NCBI GenBank assembly: GCA_948957135.1
Contig: CARDBT010000008.1
Span: forward strand, 1-64,000
Reading direction: 5' to 3'
DNA: 64,000 nt
From: COE1 sp910588595
GTDB lineage: Bacteria; Bacillota; Clostridia; Lachnospirales; Lachnospiraceae
Part shown: positions 17,080 to 25,150 of the stretch, piece by piece
How the letters are laid out: every line of letters starts with the position of its first letter
How positions within the stretch are numbered: position 1 is the stretch's first letter
Position numbers and translations under genes: made by a program
Notes under the pieces: generated by a model
Databases searched by the model: none
Told to the model about the DNA's origin: nothing
The model's input: only the letters and a program-made list of their open reading frames with translations

Positions 17080-17938
17080 CGGTGAGAAACATATGTTTTT
17101 GAAAATGTGGCTGCGGGCAGGGATTCCGATTCTGGCTGTGACAGCGGTCGTAATGTATTTTTGCCTGTATTTATTTTTGATCAGCGCGGAGATAATAATA
17201 GGCGGCAGAACCTTAGAACATACATGTGCTGAGATGGGATTGGTATTATCGAACACGGATCTCACGGACAGAGCGGCAGTGGAGGAGCAGCTTGACCGCC
17301 TGCCAGGATTGCACATGGTGGGGATTTTGTTTGACGGGGACGGCAGGGAGATCGCAAGGTCTGATGTAGATCGCTGCGCAGACGCGGAAGGGGAGTTTGT
17401 CGCACAATATCATAAGATGGAGGAAGCGCTGCTGGAGATCCACGCCGGAAATGACAGCGTCCGGAACAGTCAGGTCAACGCGTTTGACTACAATCACTGG
17501 TATTCACAGGAGCCCGTCTGGGCACCGCAGGGAGAGTATTCGCTTTATTGCGCCAAAATGACAGCGATATGGCGTCAAAGAAGCGGCGATTTCATTCCTG
17601 TGGGAGCGGGGATCTTTGCGGCGATGACCGTGTTGACGCTGGTCATCGCAAGGAGTTATCACAAACTGTACAAAAGGCGGCAGGCGATGGAGTGCGCTTT
17701 CAGTCAGCGGGTCAATGCGCTGGCGCATGATCTGAAAACCCCGATGATGGTGATATCCGGCTATTCGGAGAACTTCCTGGCGGAGATACAGGTTGAGAAA
17801 AGGGAGCACTACGCGGAGAAGATACTGGAAAATGTCAATAAGATGAACGCGGTCGTGGAGGAGATGCTGGAATTTACAAGAAAAAAACAGACAGAGCCGG
17901 ACCGTCCAAAAGATAAGAAGACTACGCAGTCAGCGTAG
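17063..17938 (+). CDS. truncated sensor kinase: membrane sensor + HisKA, no ATPase domain
   Basis: A 291-residue protein with two membrane segments (about 12-38 and 175-198) around a 135-residue outside sensor region. A dimerisation/phosphoacceptor domain follows with LAHDLKTP (histidine near residue 224). The chain then stops after VVEEMLEFTRKKQ with a short basic tail. Ordinary kinases carry another 110-150 residues of ATPase domain, of which nothing is found downstream. The last codons and stop are formed by a perfect hairpin, so the ATPase part was probably lost by deletion. The protein could act only as a phosphotransfer or phosphatase partner, or be decaying. ATG 17063 follows AAGGAGG and overlaps the regulator gene. 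Confidence 0.8.
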   Translation: MQTKGNGEKHMFLKMWLRAGIPILAVTAVVMYFCLYLFLISAEIIIGGRTLEHTCAEMGLVLSNTDLTDRAAVEEQLDRLPGLHMVGILFDGDGREIARSDVDRCADAEGEFVAQYHKMEEALLEIHAGNDSVRNSQVNAFDYNHWYSQEPVWAPQGEYSLYCAKMTAIWRQRSGDFIPVGAGIFAAMTVLTLVIARSYHKLYKRRQAMECAFSQRVNALAHDLKTPMMVISGYSENFLAEIQVEKREHYAEKILENVNKMNAVVEEMLEFTRKKQTEPDRPKDKKTTQSA

Positions 17939-17941
17939 TCT
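17919..17941 (+). terminator. hairpin covering the stop codon of the truncated kinase
   Basis: AGACTACGC (17919-17927) pairs with GCGTAGTCT (17933-17941) over a 5-base loop. It encodes the last codons and the stop of the kinase and probably ends this transcript. Only a short T run follows. Confidence 0.55.
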
Positions 17942-18085
17942 GTTAGAAAATCCAGACATGTGTTTGTAACTATGAAGATGCCAGTTAGTTACGATATCTG
18001 TAGTGTAATGAAGTTTTATATTGTTTTCAAGAGCCAGAATTGACCAATCATAGTATTGGACAGCTCTGGCTGTTACATTTTAGCA

Positions 18086-18114
18086 TTGCAAGTCGCGTAT
18101 AATTGCTTTATAAT
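18086..18114 (+). promoter_or_regulatory. sigma-A promoter opening the surface-glycan locus
   Basis: TTGCAA (18086-18091) and a perfect TATAAT (18109-18114) have a 17-base spacer, 84 bases upstream of the first glycan gene. Just before it, 18030-18072 contains a nested inverted repeat (AGCCAG/CTGGCT around CCAAT/ATTGG) that may be a terminator remnant or an operator. Confidence 0.65.
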
Positions 18115-18197
18115 ATTCGTGTGTCACAATGGGCATTCTTATAATGATGGAGGAAGTTGTGTGCTGCCTGCGGCAGCATGGAAGAAAGGGAACAAGT

Positions 18198-20288
18198 ATG
18201 CAGCAGGGGATTGCAGTTTTTGTGATGTTGTTGATATTTGCGCTGGCGTCGGCGTGTGTGTGGACGGCATTTTGCCATGACAGAATGCGATTTGTGAGGG
18301 TGGCTTTTTTATATTTTCATGGAATCTATTTTGTGCTCTCTGCCGTAAAGAGCTGTTTGGGCAGTGCGGACAATACGTTGTTTGAGAGCTTTTGGGATAT
18401 TGAGGCGAGAACATATATTCACTACGGACTTCCGATTGCAGTGATCTGTCTATTGACACTTGCGCTGTTGTTAAAAGTGAAATGGTTTTCGGACAAGCGG
18501 CTGATCGACACATTTTGCGCAGTGATGTTTCCCGGAAATATCCTGCTCTTTCTGATCAATGGCAGGATCAGTAACCGGGCATACTGTGTGCTGTTTGTGG
18601 TCTGTGCCTGCCTCACGATCGCAGCGAAGATCACGGACAGAGGGGAGTTTGCGTATCATCAGAAACAGGAGTTTGGAAAGGCTGTCCGCACGGCGGTACC
18701 GTGTGTGGGGGCATGGGTGGTGATGCACTGCATCTTTCTGCCAAATGAGTTGTATATCAGCAATCCCGGCGAATTTACGGGAAGTTACGCTCCATTTCTG
18801 GCGATCACGGTCTGCGGTGCCCTTGTGGCAGCAGTCGTTCTTCTGCTCGGGGAACTGTGGCTGCTTCCCAAGTCATGGATGCATTATATGAATCTCTTTT
18901 TTATAGAAATAACGCTTATGGGGTATATACAGAATGTGCTCCTGAATGGTAAAATGGAGATTCTTGATGGGGACGAGCAGGTCTGGACGATGACACAGCA
19001 GATCGCAAATATTGTTTTGTGGCTGATCGTGATCGCGGCGCTGACGGTGCTCAGCACGAAAAAGAAGTCTTTGGTCAACATCGGCAGAGCAGTATGTGTT
19101 TATATCATACTGATCCAGACAGTGACGCTCGGGTATCTGATCGTGACAACGGACCTGAGCGGCAACAGCCGGTCGGATGAGCTGACGATACGCAGTTCGC
19201 TCGAGGTGGCAGAGGGACAGAATGTCCTTGTGTTCGTGCTGGATCGTTTTGACAGCAGCTGGATGGAGACGGTGTATGAGGAGGACGCAGACTTTTGTGC
19301 GCCGCTGCATGATTTTACGTTTTACCGCAATGCCACATCGCAGTTTGCCAACACGGGACCGGGAATACCATATCTGCTCACAGCGACAGCGTGGAAGGAA
19401 GCGTACGGGACAGGGTATGCGGCATGTGCATATCAGGACAGCAGTCTCCTGCAGGACATCAGGCAGCAGGGATTTGACCTTGGTGTCTATACCGGCGCAT
19501 ACCTTGTATCCAGCGAGCTGTATGACAGTATTTCCAATTATGATACCGAGGTTGAAAAGCATTATGATATTGGCGGGACAATGTATACGATGTGGAAGTG
19601 TGCCATGTACAAAACGTCGCCGTTTGTGCTGAAAAACAGGTATTCTTACTATTCTGATGACATTGCGGCGATCGTGAAGGCACCGCAGGTGTGGGATACG
19701 GAGAACGACTCTCTGTTCTGGGAGAGACTGCGGGCGGAGGGGCTGACCGTATCGGATGACTATACAAAGGCATATCGTTTTTATCATATGCATGGGGCGC
19801 ACGAACCGTACACATTTTCGGATAATATGAAATACGACAAGACAGGGAGGGAGTCGGGGCTTTACTCGCAGATCCGCGGCAGTATGAAGATCGTGTATGA
19901 GTATATGGAACAGCTCAGGGCGCTGGGAAAATATGATGACGCCACGATCATCATCACGGCGGATCATGGACAGCAGACAGACTTTATCGAGGAGACTGGA
20001 AAACCGCAGAAAGTGTCATCGCCTGTCATCATGATCAAAGAACCGCACCAGACAGGCTCACAGCTTGCGGTCAGCGATGTGCCTGTCTCACAGGCAGAGA
20101 TGCTGGCATCTATGGTCAGGTCCATGGGAATGGATCATCGGAAGTACGGGGATGCACTGGACGAAGTGGCGGATGACAACAAAGGAGAGCGGGTATTCAT
20201 AAATCTCTATCCGGAGTTTGTCAAGTACACGATTGTCGGTGACGTATGGGATATCGGTAACTGGAGAGGCGAAAAGCTGTCGGAATAA
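18198..20288 (+). CDS. polytopic membrane protein with sulfatase/LtaS-like extracellular catalytic domain
   Basis: A 696-residue protein. Residues 1-320 hold about nine membrane segments. Residues 345-640 form an alkaline phosphatase/sulfatase-type domain with the metal aspartate in LVFVLDRFD, a candidate nucleophile in ANTGPGIPYLL, HGAHEPY, and the metal-binding ITADHGQQ. This is the architecture of lipoteichoic acid synthase and phosphoethanolamine/phosphoglycerol transferases, which move a phospho-group from a lipid to a glycan outside the membrane. Here it probably decorates the glycan made by the following genes. I prefer ATG 18198, where the hydrophobic N-terminus begins after AAAGGG; the frame is open to 18129. 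It is the first gene after the locus promoter. Confidence 0.8.
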   Translation: MQQGIAVFVMLLIFALASACVWTAFCHDRMRFVRVAFLYFHGIYFVLSAVKSCLGSADNTLFESFWDIEARTYIHYGLPIAVICLLTLALLLKVKWFSDKRLIDTFCAVMFPGNILLFLINGRISNRAYCVLFVVCACLTIAAKITDRGEFAYHQKQEFGKAVRTAVPCVGAWVVMHCIFLPNELYISNPGEFTGSYAPFLAITVCGALVAAVVLLLGELWLLPKSWMHYMNLFFIEITLMGYIQNVLLNGKMEILDGDEQVWTMTQQIANIVLWLIVIAALTVLSTKKKSLVNIGRAVCVYIILIQTVTLGYLIVTTDLSGNSRSDELTIRSSLEVAEGQNVLVFVLDRFDSSWMETVYEEDADFCAPLHDFTFYRNATSQFANTGPGIPYLLTATAWKEAYGTGYAACAYQDSSLLQDIRQQGFDLGVYTGAYLVSSELYDSISNYDTEVEKHYDIGGTMYTMWKCAMYKTSPFVLKNRYSYYSDDIAAIVKAPQVWDTENDSLFWERLRAEGLTVSDDYTKAYRFYHMHGAHEPYTFSDNMKYDKTGRESGLYSQIRGSMKIVYEYMEQLRALGKYDDATIIITADHGQQTDFIEETGKPQKVSSPVIMIKEPHQTGSQLAVSDVPVSQAEMLASMVRSMGMDHRKYGDALDEVADDNKGERVFINLYPEFVKYTIVGDVWDIGNWRGEKLSE

Positions 20289-20338
20289 GGTGAGATCAGG
20301 AGCCTGCCGATGCGGAGTTAGTGAAAGGACAGTAGCTT

Positions 20339-21325
20339 ATGACAGAAGACAGATTAGTGAGGGCAGTTCAGACAGGATTTGCCAAGCAGCGCATCCTCGT
20401 GCTTGGAGACCTGATGGTGGACGAATACATTCTGGGGAAGGTAGGGAGGATATCACCGGAAGCGCCCGTTCCAGTGCTCAATTACAGAGGAACTGAGCGC
20501 AGCGCCGGAGGGGCTTCCAACGTGGCGCTGAATATGCATGCCATGGGAGGAAAGCTTTCCATGGCGGGGGTTGCGGGCCTGGATGACAGCGGCATATGGC
20601 TGCGGGAATTCCTGAGTGCCGCCGCCATCGATACAGAGGGGATTGTGGCTGAGGATAACCGCATGACGACAGTCAAGACACGTTTCGCGACCAAAGTGCA
20701 GCAGCTGCTGCGTGTGGACCGGGAGGACAGCAGACCGATCAAAGAGCGTACGCAGGCACAAATCCTGGATCACATAACACGGCATATTTCGAAGTGGGAC
20801 GCGGTAGTACTTTCGGATTACTGCAAGGGTGTGTTTGAGAATCCGGATTTTGTGCGGAGGATCATCCGCATCTGCAACGATAATCATGTGATCGTGACGA
20901 TCGATTCCAAGAGTCGTCACATTGACGCTTTTGAGAACGCCGATTTTGTGAAGCCAAACAATCTGGAGCTGGAGAACGCAGTCAATATAGAGATCAGTGA
21001 CCTCGAATCCCTGGACAGGGCTGGCAAAGTATATCTGGAGCGGTCCAGGGCAAAGAGCATCATCGTGACGAGGGGGGCTGAGGGGATCTCGATCTTTGAG
21101 CGAGGGAGCAGGAGAAGGGACTACGCGTCGAAGGCCGTGCAGGTGTTTGATGTGACGGGTGCAGGGGATACGGTGATCAGCACAGTCACACTGGGACTTG
21201 CCAGCGGGCTCTCGCTTGATGACGCAGTGGTACTCGCAAATATTGCGGCAGGTGTCGTGATCGGAAAACGAGGGACAGCCGTTGTCACGAAAGAAGAACT
21301 TTTGGAGAGATTATATGAAAAGTAG
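20339..21325 (+). CDS. rfaE1: D-glycero-beta-D-manno-heptose-7-phosphate kinase
   Basis: A 328-residue PfkB-family kinase matching the N-terminal half of E. coli HldE: LVLGDLMVDEY, the substrate loop RISPEAPVPV, GGASNVALN, and the anion-hole/base motif DVTGAGDTV near the C-terminus. It phosphorylates heptose-7-phosphate at C1 with ATP, giving the beta-1,7-bisphosphate. In this genome kinase and nucleotidyltransferase are separate proteins, and the next gene, encoding the latter, begins inside the last 11 bases. RBS GAAAGGAC precedes the ATG. Confidence 0.93.
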   Translation: MTEDRLVRAVQTGFAKQRILVLGDLMVDEYILGKVGRISPEAPVPVLNYRGTERSAGGASNVALNMHAMGGKLSMAGVAGLDDSGIWLREFLSAAAIDTEGIVAEDNRMTTVKTRFATKVQQLLRVDREDSRPIKERTQAQILDHITRHISKWDAVVLSDYCKGVFENPDFVRRIIRICNDNHVIVTIDSKSRHIDAFENADFVKPNNLELENAVNIEISDLESLDRAGKVYLERSRAKSIIVTRGAEGISIFERGSRRRDYASKAVQVFDVTGAGDTVISTVTLGLASGLSLDDAVVLANIAAGVVIGKRGTAVVTKEELLERLYEK

Positions 21326-21815
21326 GACGGGAGATAAGATCATATCACTGGAACAGCTGGAGAGGGAGACGAGACGCGCAAAGGCACAGGGAAAAACAGT
21401 CGTGTCTACAAGCGGGTGTTTTGATATCCTTCATGCAGGGCATGTGACGTATCTGGAGGAAGCGAGGGCAAGAGGGGATATGTTGATCGTGCTGCTCAAT
21501 TCGGATCGTTCTGTCAGGGCGCTAAAAGGCAGCACGAGACCGATCGTGCCGGAAGAAGAAAGGGCGGTCGTGGTTGCCGGACTCGAGAGTGTTGACTATG
21601 TGTGCATCTTTTCGGATAGGACGCCTTGCGGGATTATCGACATGGTACAGCCGGATATTGTGATCAAGGGCGGCGACTATGCAGGCACGCACATTCCGGA
21701 GATGGACAGTGTGGCAGTATACGGCGGCAGGGTAGAGTACGTCAATGTCGTCGACGGGTGTTCGACAACAAATATTGTGGAGAAAATAAAAAGAACGATG
21801 GAGGAGTCATCATGA
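21315..21815 (+). CDS. rfaE2: D-glycero-beta-D-manno-heptose-1-phosphate adenylyltransferase
   Basis: A 166-residue nucleotidyltransferase corresponding to the C-terminal half of HldE. It shows TSGCFDILHAGHVTYL with the HxGH-type active site, VIKGGDY and the DGCSTTNIVEKI tail. It transfers AMP from ATP to heptose-1-phosphate, giving ADP-D,D-heptose. The ATG at 21315 overlaps the kinase gene by 11 bases, and its own stop overlaps the epimerase start as ATGA, so the three are translationally coupled. The combination of motifs is specific to this enzyme rather than to glycerol-3-phosphate cytidylyltransferase. Confidence 0.93.
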   Translation: MKSRTGDKIISLEQLERETRRAKAQGKTVVSTSGCFDILHAGHVTYLEEARARGDMLIVLLNSDRSVRALKGSTRPIVPEEERAVVVAGLESVDYVCIFSDRTPCGIIDMVQPDIVIKGGDYAGTHIPEMDSVAVYGGRVEYVNVVDGCSTTNIVEKIKRTMEESS

Positions 21816-22780
21816 GCATTATCGTAACCGGCGGGGCTGGTTTCATTGGAAGCTGTATCGTGCGGGAACTCAATGACCGCGGGATCGAGGATATCATCGT
21901 CGTCGATCATATCGCAGAGACAGACAAGTGGATGAATCTGCGGAACAAGAAATACACGAAATACATTAACCGCGACGAATTTCCGAAGGAGCTTGCGTCA
22001 TATGCAGGCAGGGTCTCCCATGTGATACACATGGGTGCGTGTTCCTCGACGACGGAGCGGGATTTTGACTTTTTGTATCAGAATAACTTTGCGTACACAC
22101 AGATGCTCTGGAAATTTTGTGTGGAGAACCAGATCAGCTTTATCTATGCCAGCAGTGCTGCCACGTACGGGGATGGCTCACAGGGCTTTGATGACAGGGA
22201 GGATATCAGCAGGCTGCGGCCGCTGAACGGGTATGGGTATTCCAAACAATTGTTCGACCTCTGGGTCGAAAAACAGCAGCTGAGACCAAGACAGTATGTC
22301 GGTTTTAAGTTTTTTAACGTCTATGGACCGAACGAGTATTTCAAGGGCAGCATGGCAAGTGTGATCTTCCACGCTTTTAACAAGATAACCGAGACCGGAG
22401 AGATGGGATTGTTCAAGTCGTACAAGGAAGGGTATGCAGACGGCGGGCAGCTTAGGGATTTTGTGTATGTCAAGGATATCTGCAGGGTGATCCTGTTCAT
22501 GATTGACAATCCCGGGGTGAGCGGTCTGTTCAATCTCGGAACGGGGACTGCGAGAAGCTTTTTTGACCTGACAGCAGCGACGTTTTGCGCGATGGGAATC
22601 GAGCCCAAGATAAAGTATATCGAAATGCCTGAGACACTCCGGCCGAAATATCAGTACTACACGCAGGCGGCGATGGACAAACTGCGCGGTGCCGGTTACA
22701 AGGAGCCCTTTACTTCCCTGGAGGACGGTGCGAGGGACTATGTATGCAATTACCTGGCGAAGGGATATGAGATCTATTAG
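21812..22780 (+). CDS. rfaD: ADP-L-glycero-D-manno-heptose 6-epimerase
   Basis: A 322-residue extended SDR that converts ADP-D,D-heptose to ADP-L,D-heptose. It opens with the NAD(P) loop VTGGAGFIGS and has the family stretch GACSSTTE, the catalytic YGYSKQLFD, FKFFNVYGPNE and KGSMASV. These closely follow E. coli HldD rather than UDP-sugar epimerases. ATG 21812 overlaps the upstream stop by four bases. It means the pathway goes on to the L,D-epimer used in Gram-negative LPS cores, unlike the D,D-heptose of some Bacillales S-layer glycans. Confidence 0.92.
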   Translation: MSIIVTGGAGFIGSCIVRELNDRGIEDIIVVDHIAETDKWMNLRNKKYTKYINRDEFPKELASYAGRVSHVIHMGACSSTTERDFDFLYQNNFAYTQMLWKFCVENQISFIYASSAATYGDGSQGFDDREDISRLRPLNGYGYSKQLFDLWVEKQQLRPRQYVGFKFFNVYGPNEYFKGSMASVIFHAFNKITETGEMGLFKSYKEGYADGGQLRDFVYVKDICRVILFMIDNPGVSGLFNLGTGTARSFFDLTAATFCAMGIEPKIKYIEMPETLRPKYQYYTQAAMDKLRGAGYKEPFTSLEDGARDYVCNYLAKGYEIY

Positions 22781-22797
22781 ACAAAAGGAGAAGGACC

Positions 22798-23400
22798 ATG
22801 TTGGAATATATCAGGGCAAATATAGAGGAGAGCATCGCGGCGAAGGAGAAACTGCTGCGGGACGAGGCGCTGCTTGGGACGGCTGCTAAGGTGGCAGGGC
22901 TGTGTGTCGAAGCTTATCAGAGGGGCAATAAGCTGCTGATCTGTGGCAACGGCGGCAGCGCGTCCGATGCACTGCACATGGCGGGGGAGCTTGTGGGCAG
23001 GTATCAGATGGAACGCAGGGGGGTTTCTGCCATAGCGCTGAATGCAAATGCGGCTGTGATGACTGCGATCTCAAATGATTATGACTACGACAATGTGTTT
23101 TCCAAACAGATCGCGGCGCTGGGGAAGGCGGGCGATGTTTTGTTTGGCATATCGACCAGCGGAAATTCTCCAAACATTGTCAGGGCGATACAGGAGGCGG
23201 GAAAGCGGCAGATCCTCACAGTGGGGATGACAGGCAGGGATGGCGGCCAGATGCGGTCCTGCGCAGAGTATCTTGTGAATGTCCCGTCAGACAATACACC
23301 GAGGATCCAGGAAATGCATATCTTGTTGATCCATACGATCTGCGGTCTGATCGAGAATGGTTTGTGTGAGAAGGGATTTTGGCTAAAGGAGCAGGATTGA
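22798..23400 (+). CDS. gmhA: sedoheptulose-7-phosphate isomerase
   Basis: A 200-residue SIS-domain isomerase that makes D-glycero-D-manno-heptose-7-phosphate, the first step of the heptose pathway. The family signature GNGGSASDALHMAGELVGRY is at about residues 42-61, with GISTSGNS and the C-terminal EMHILLIHTIC that carries metal/active-site residues. AAAAGGAGAAGG precedes the ATG by three bases. It lies between the epimerase and a GT9 glycosyltransferase. Confidence 0.94.
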   Translation: MLEYIRANIEESIAAKEKLLRDEALLGTAAKVAGLCVEAYQRGNKLLICGNGGSASDALHMAGELVGRYQMERRGVSAIALNANAAVMTAISNDYDYDNVFSKQIAALGKAGDVLFGISTSGNSPNIVRAIQEAGKRQILTVGMTGRDGGQMRSCAEYLVNVPSDNTPRIQEMHILLIHTICGLIENGLCEKGFWLKEQD

Positions 23401-23401
23401 T

Positions 23402-24595
23402 ATGGCGTGGCGTGACACATGGAACAAGGCATGCCGGTGGAGTAATATCTGGTTATCGCAGTTTCGGATCGTGGGACTTCAAAACCGAAGACCTGGCGTA
23501 GACAATGCCTGTGGGATCGCTGTGATCAAGATCGATGCGATCGGGGATTTCCTGATCTGGCTCGACAGTGCATCGCAGTACAAATTGATCTATCCAAAAC
23601 AGCAGATCACCCTGGTGTGTAACACTGCATGTGCAGAGATTGCAGGCAGCACGGGTTTTTTTGATGAGATCATACCGATTCAGAGCAGGAGGTTCGAGTC
23701 GGACAACAGATACAAGAGAGAGATATGGGACAGTTTCAGGGATAAGAATTTCCACACACTGCTGCAGACTGCGTACTCGCGCACGATCGATATGGACCTG
23801 CTTGCCATGAACATTCCGGCAAAGGAAAAGATCGCTTTTGCGGCAGACGAATCTAGGGTGAATCTAAGCCGGTATATGGCGTTCAAAAATATCCGCAGAA
23901 AATTGGATATGGTTTACGACAGACTGATTCCGTCGGGGGGAGAGAACCTGATGGAACTTGAGAGAAACGCAGTGTTTATCAGAGGGTTGGGACGGGATTT
24001 TCAGGCGGGGTACCCATCGCTCCCACGGATGCAGGTGCGCCGGGGAGTGATACCGCCAAAACCATATGTTGTCATTTTTCCGGGGGCGAGCTCAGGGAAG
24101 AAAATGTGGCCCATCGAGCGGTACGCAAAGGTCGGCGGGTATATTGTGTCGGAAAAGGGAATGGATATATATCTGTGTGGTGGAGAGAATGAGTCCTACC
24201 TGTACGGGCAGTTTGTAGAAACTATGGAACAGCCCCAATATAGGGACAGGGTGCACGACCTGTTTGGAAAGACGACTCTGTCCGAGCTTGCAGAGATCAT
24301 CCGCAGCGCCAGTCTGCTCATCGGCAATGACACGAGCGGGATCCATTTTGCGGCGGCGGTGAACACGAGGGGCATCTGTATATTCGGAGAGTTTGCGTAT
24401 GGGAGATTTCTGCCGTACAGATGTGAGCGCGACTGCAGGGATCATGAGCCGATCATTGTGTGCAGTGCCAGCAAGGCTTGTGCGGGGTGCGCATACGGGA
24501 GTATCACGTCCGACTGCAAGGAGCATCTGCTCAGAACCGGAAGGTATCAGTGCATGGATGATGTGAGCGCGGAACAGGTGATAAGTGAGATTTGA
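23402..24595 (+). CDS. GT9 family glycosyltransferase, heptosyltransferase-like
   Basis: A 397-residue GT-B glycosyltransferase of family 9, the family of LPS heptosyltransferases. It shows the N-terminal KIDAIGDFLIW loop and C-terminal donor-site features FPGASSGKKMWP and GNDTSGIHFAAA. Its position inside the ADP-heptose biosynthesis genes makes ADP-heptose the obvious donor. The acceptor is unknown, because a Gram-positive has no Kdo-lipid A. It begins one base after gmhA. Confidence 0.85.
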   Translation: MAWRDTWNKACRWSNIWLSQFRIVGLQNRRPGVDNACGIAVIKIDAIGDFLIWLDSASQYKLIYPKQQITLVCNTACAEIAGSTGFFDEIIPIQSRRFESDNRYKREIWDSFRDKNFHTLLQTAYSRTIDMDLLAMNIPAKEKIAFAADESRVNLSRYMAFKNIRRKLDMVYDRLIPSGGENLMELERNAVFIRGLGRDFQAGYPSLPRMQVRRGVIPPKPYVVIFPGASSGKKMWPIERYAKVGGYIVSEKGMDIYLCGGENESYLYGQFVETMEQPQYRDRVHDLFGKTTLSELAEIIRSASLLIGNDTSGIHFAAAVNTRGICIFGEFAYGRFLPYRCERDCRDHEPIIVCSASKACAGCAYGSITSDCKEHLLRTGRYQCMDDVSAEQVISEI

Positions 24596-24607
24596 GAGAG
24601 AGGATAT

Positions 24608-25147
24608 ATGGAGAGGGCAGTTTTTCTAGACAGGGACGGAACGATCAATGTAGATGTGGACTATCTGCATGAACCGGACAAACTGGCGTTCATAGACGGC
24701 ACGATCGAGGCGCTGGCTTTGCTGAAGGCAAGGGGCTACAGACTGATCGTGATATCAAATCAGTCCGGTATCGGCAGAGGGTATTTTGGCGCGCCGGCTG
24801 TGGAGCGGCTGCATGCGTATATGAACAGTATCCTGCAGGAGCACAGCGCAGCGATCGATGCGTTTTATTATTGTCCCCATATTGAGCAGGACAGATGTAC
24901 ATGCAGGAAACCGCAGACAGGTCTTATAGACCGTGCTGCAGCAGAGTGGGATATTGATCTGCAGCGTTCTTATATGGTTGGCGATAAAGAGGCAGATGTC
25001 ATGACGGCAGTCAACGCAGGGTGCGGTTACGGGCTGCTGCTGAGCGGACACGCGGTATCGAGCGCGCTGCAGGAAAAGTACAGGGACCATCTGTATAGAA
25101 ATCTGTGGGAATTTGCACGGCACATTTGTGCGGAAGAGGCGGTATAG
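24608..25147 (+). CDS. gmhB: D-glycero-beta-D-manno-heptose-1,7-bisphosphate 7-phosphatase
   Basis: A 179-residue HAD-IIIA phosphatase that removes the 7-phosphate between the kinase and adenylyltransferase steps. The nucleophile loop FLDRDGTIN is near the start, SNQSG is motif II, and a zinc-binding group CPH...CTCRKP is the hallmark separating GmhB from histidinol phosphatase relatives. VGDKEADV is the C-terminal acidic motif. With rfaE1, rfaE2, rfaD and gmhA it completes the pathway. The start codon follows GAGAGAGG. Confidence 0.93.
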   Translation: MERAVFLDRDGTINVDVDYLHEPDKLAFIDGTIEALALLKARGYRLIVISNQSGIGRGYFGAPAVERLHAYMNSILQEHSAAIDAFYYCPHIEQDRCTCRKPQTGLIDRAAAEWDIDLQRSYMVGDKEADVMTAVNAGCGYGLLLSGHAVSSALQEKYRDHLYRNLWEFARHICAEEAV

Positions 25148-25150
25148 AAA

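Noticed and set aside
18873..19967. Antisense open frame of 364 codons opposite the sulfatase-like gene
   Set aside because: The sense strand carries clear catalytic motifs over the same bases, and the antisense product has no recognisable features.
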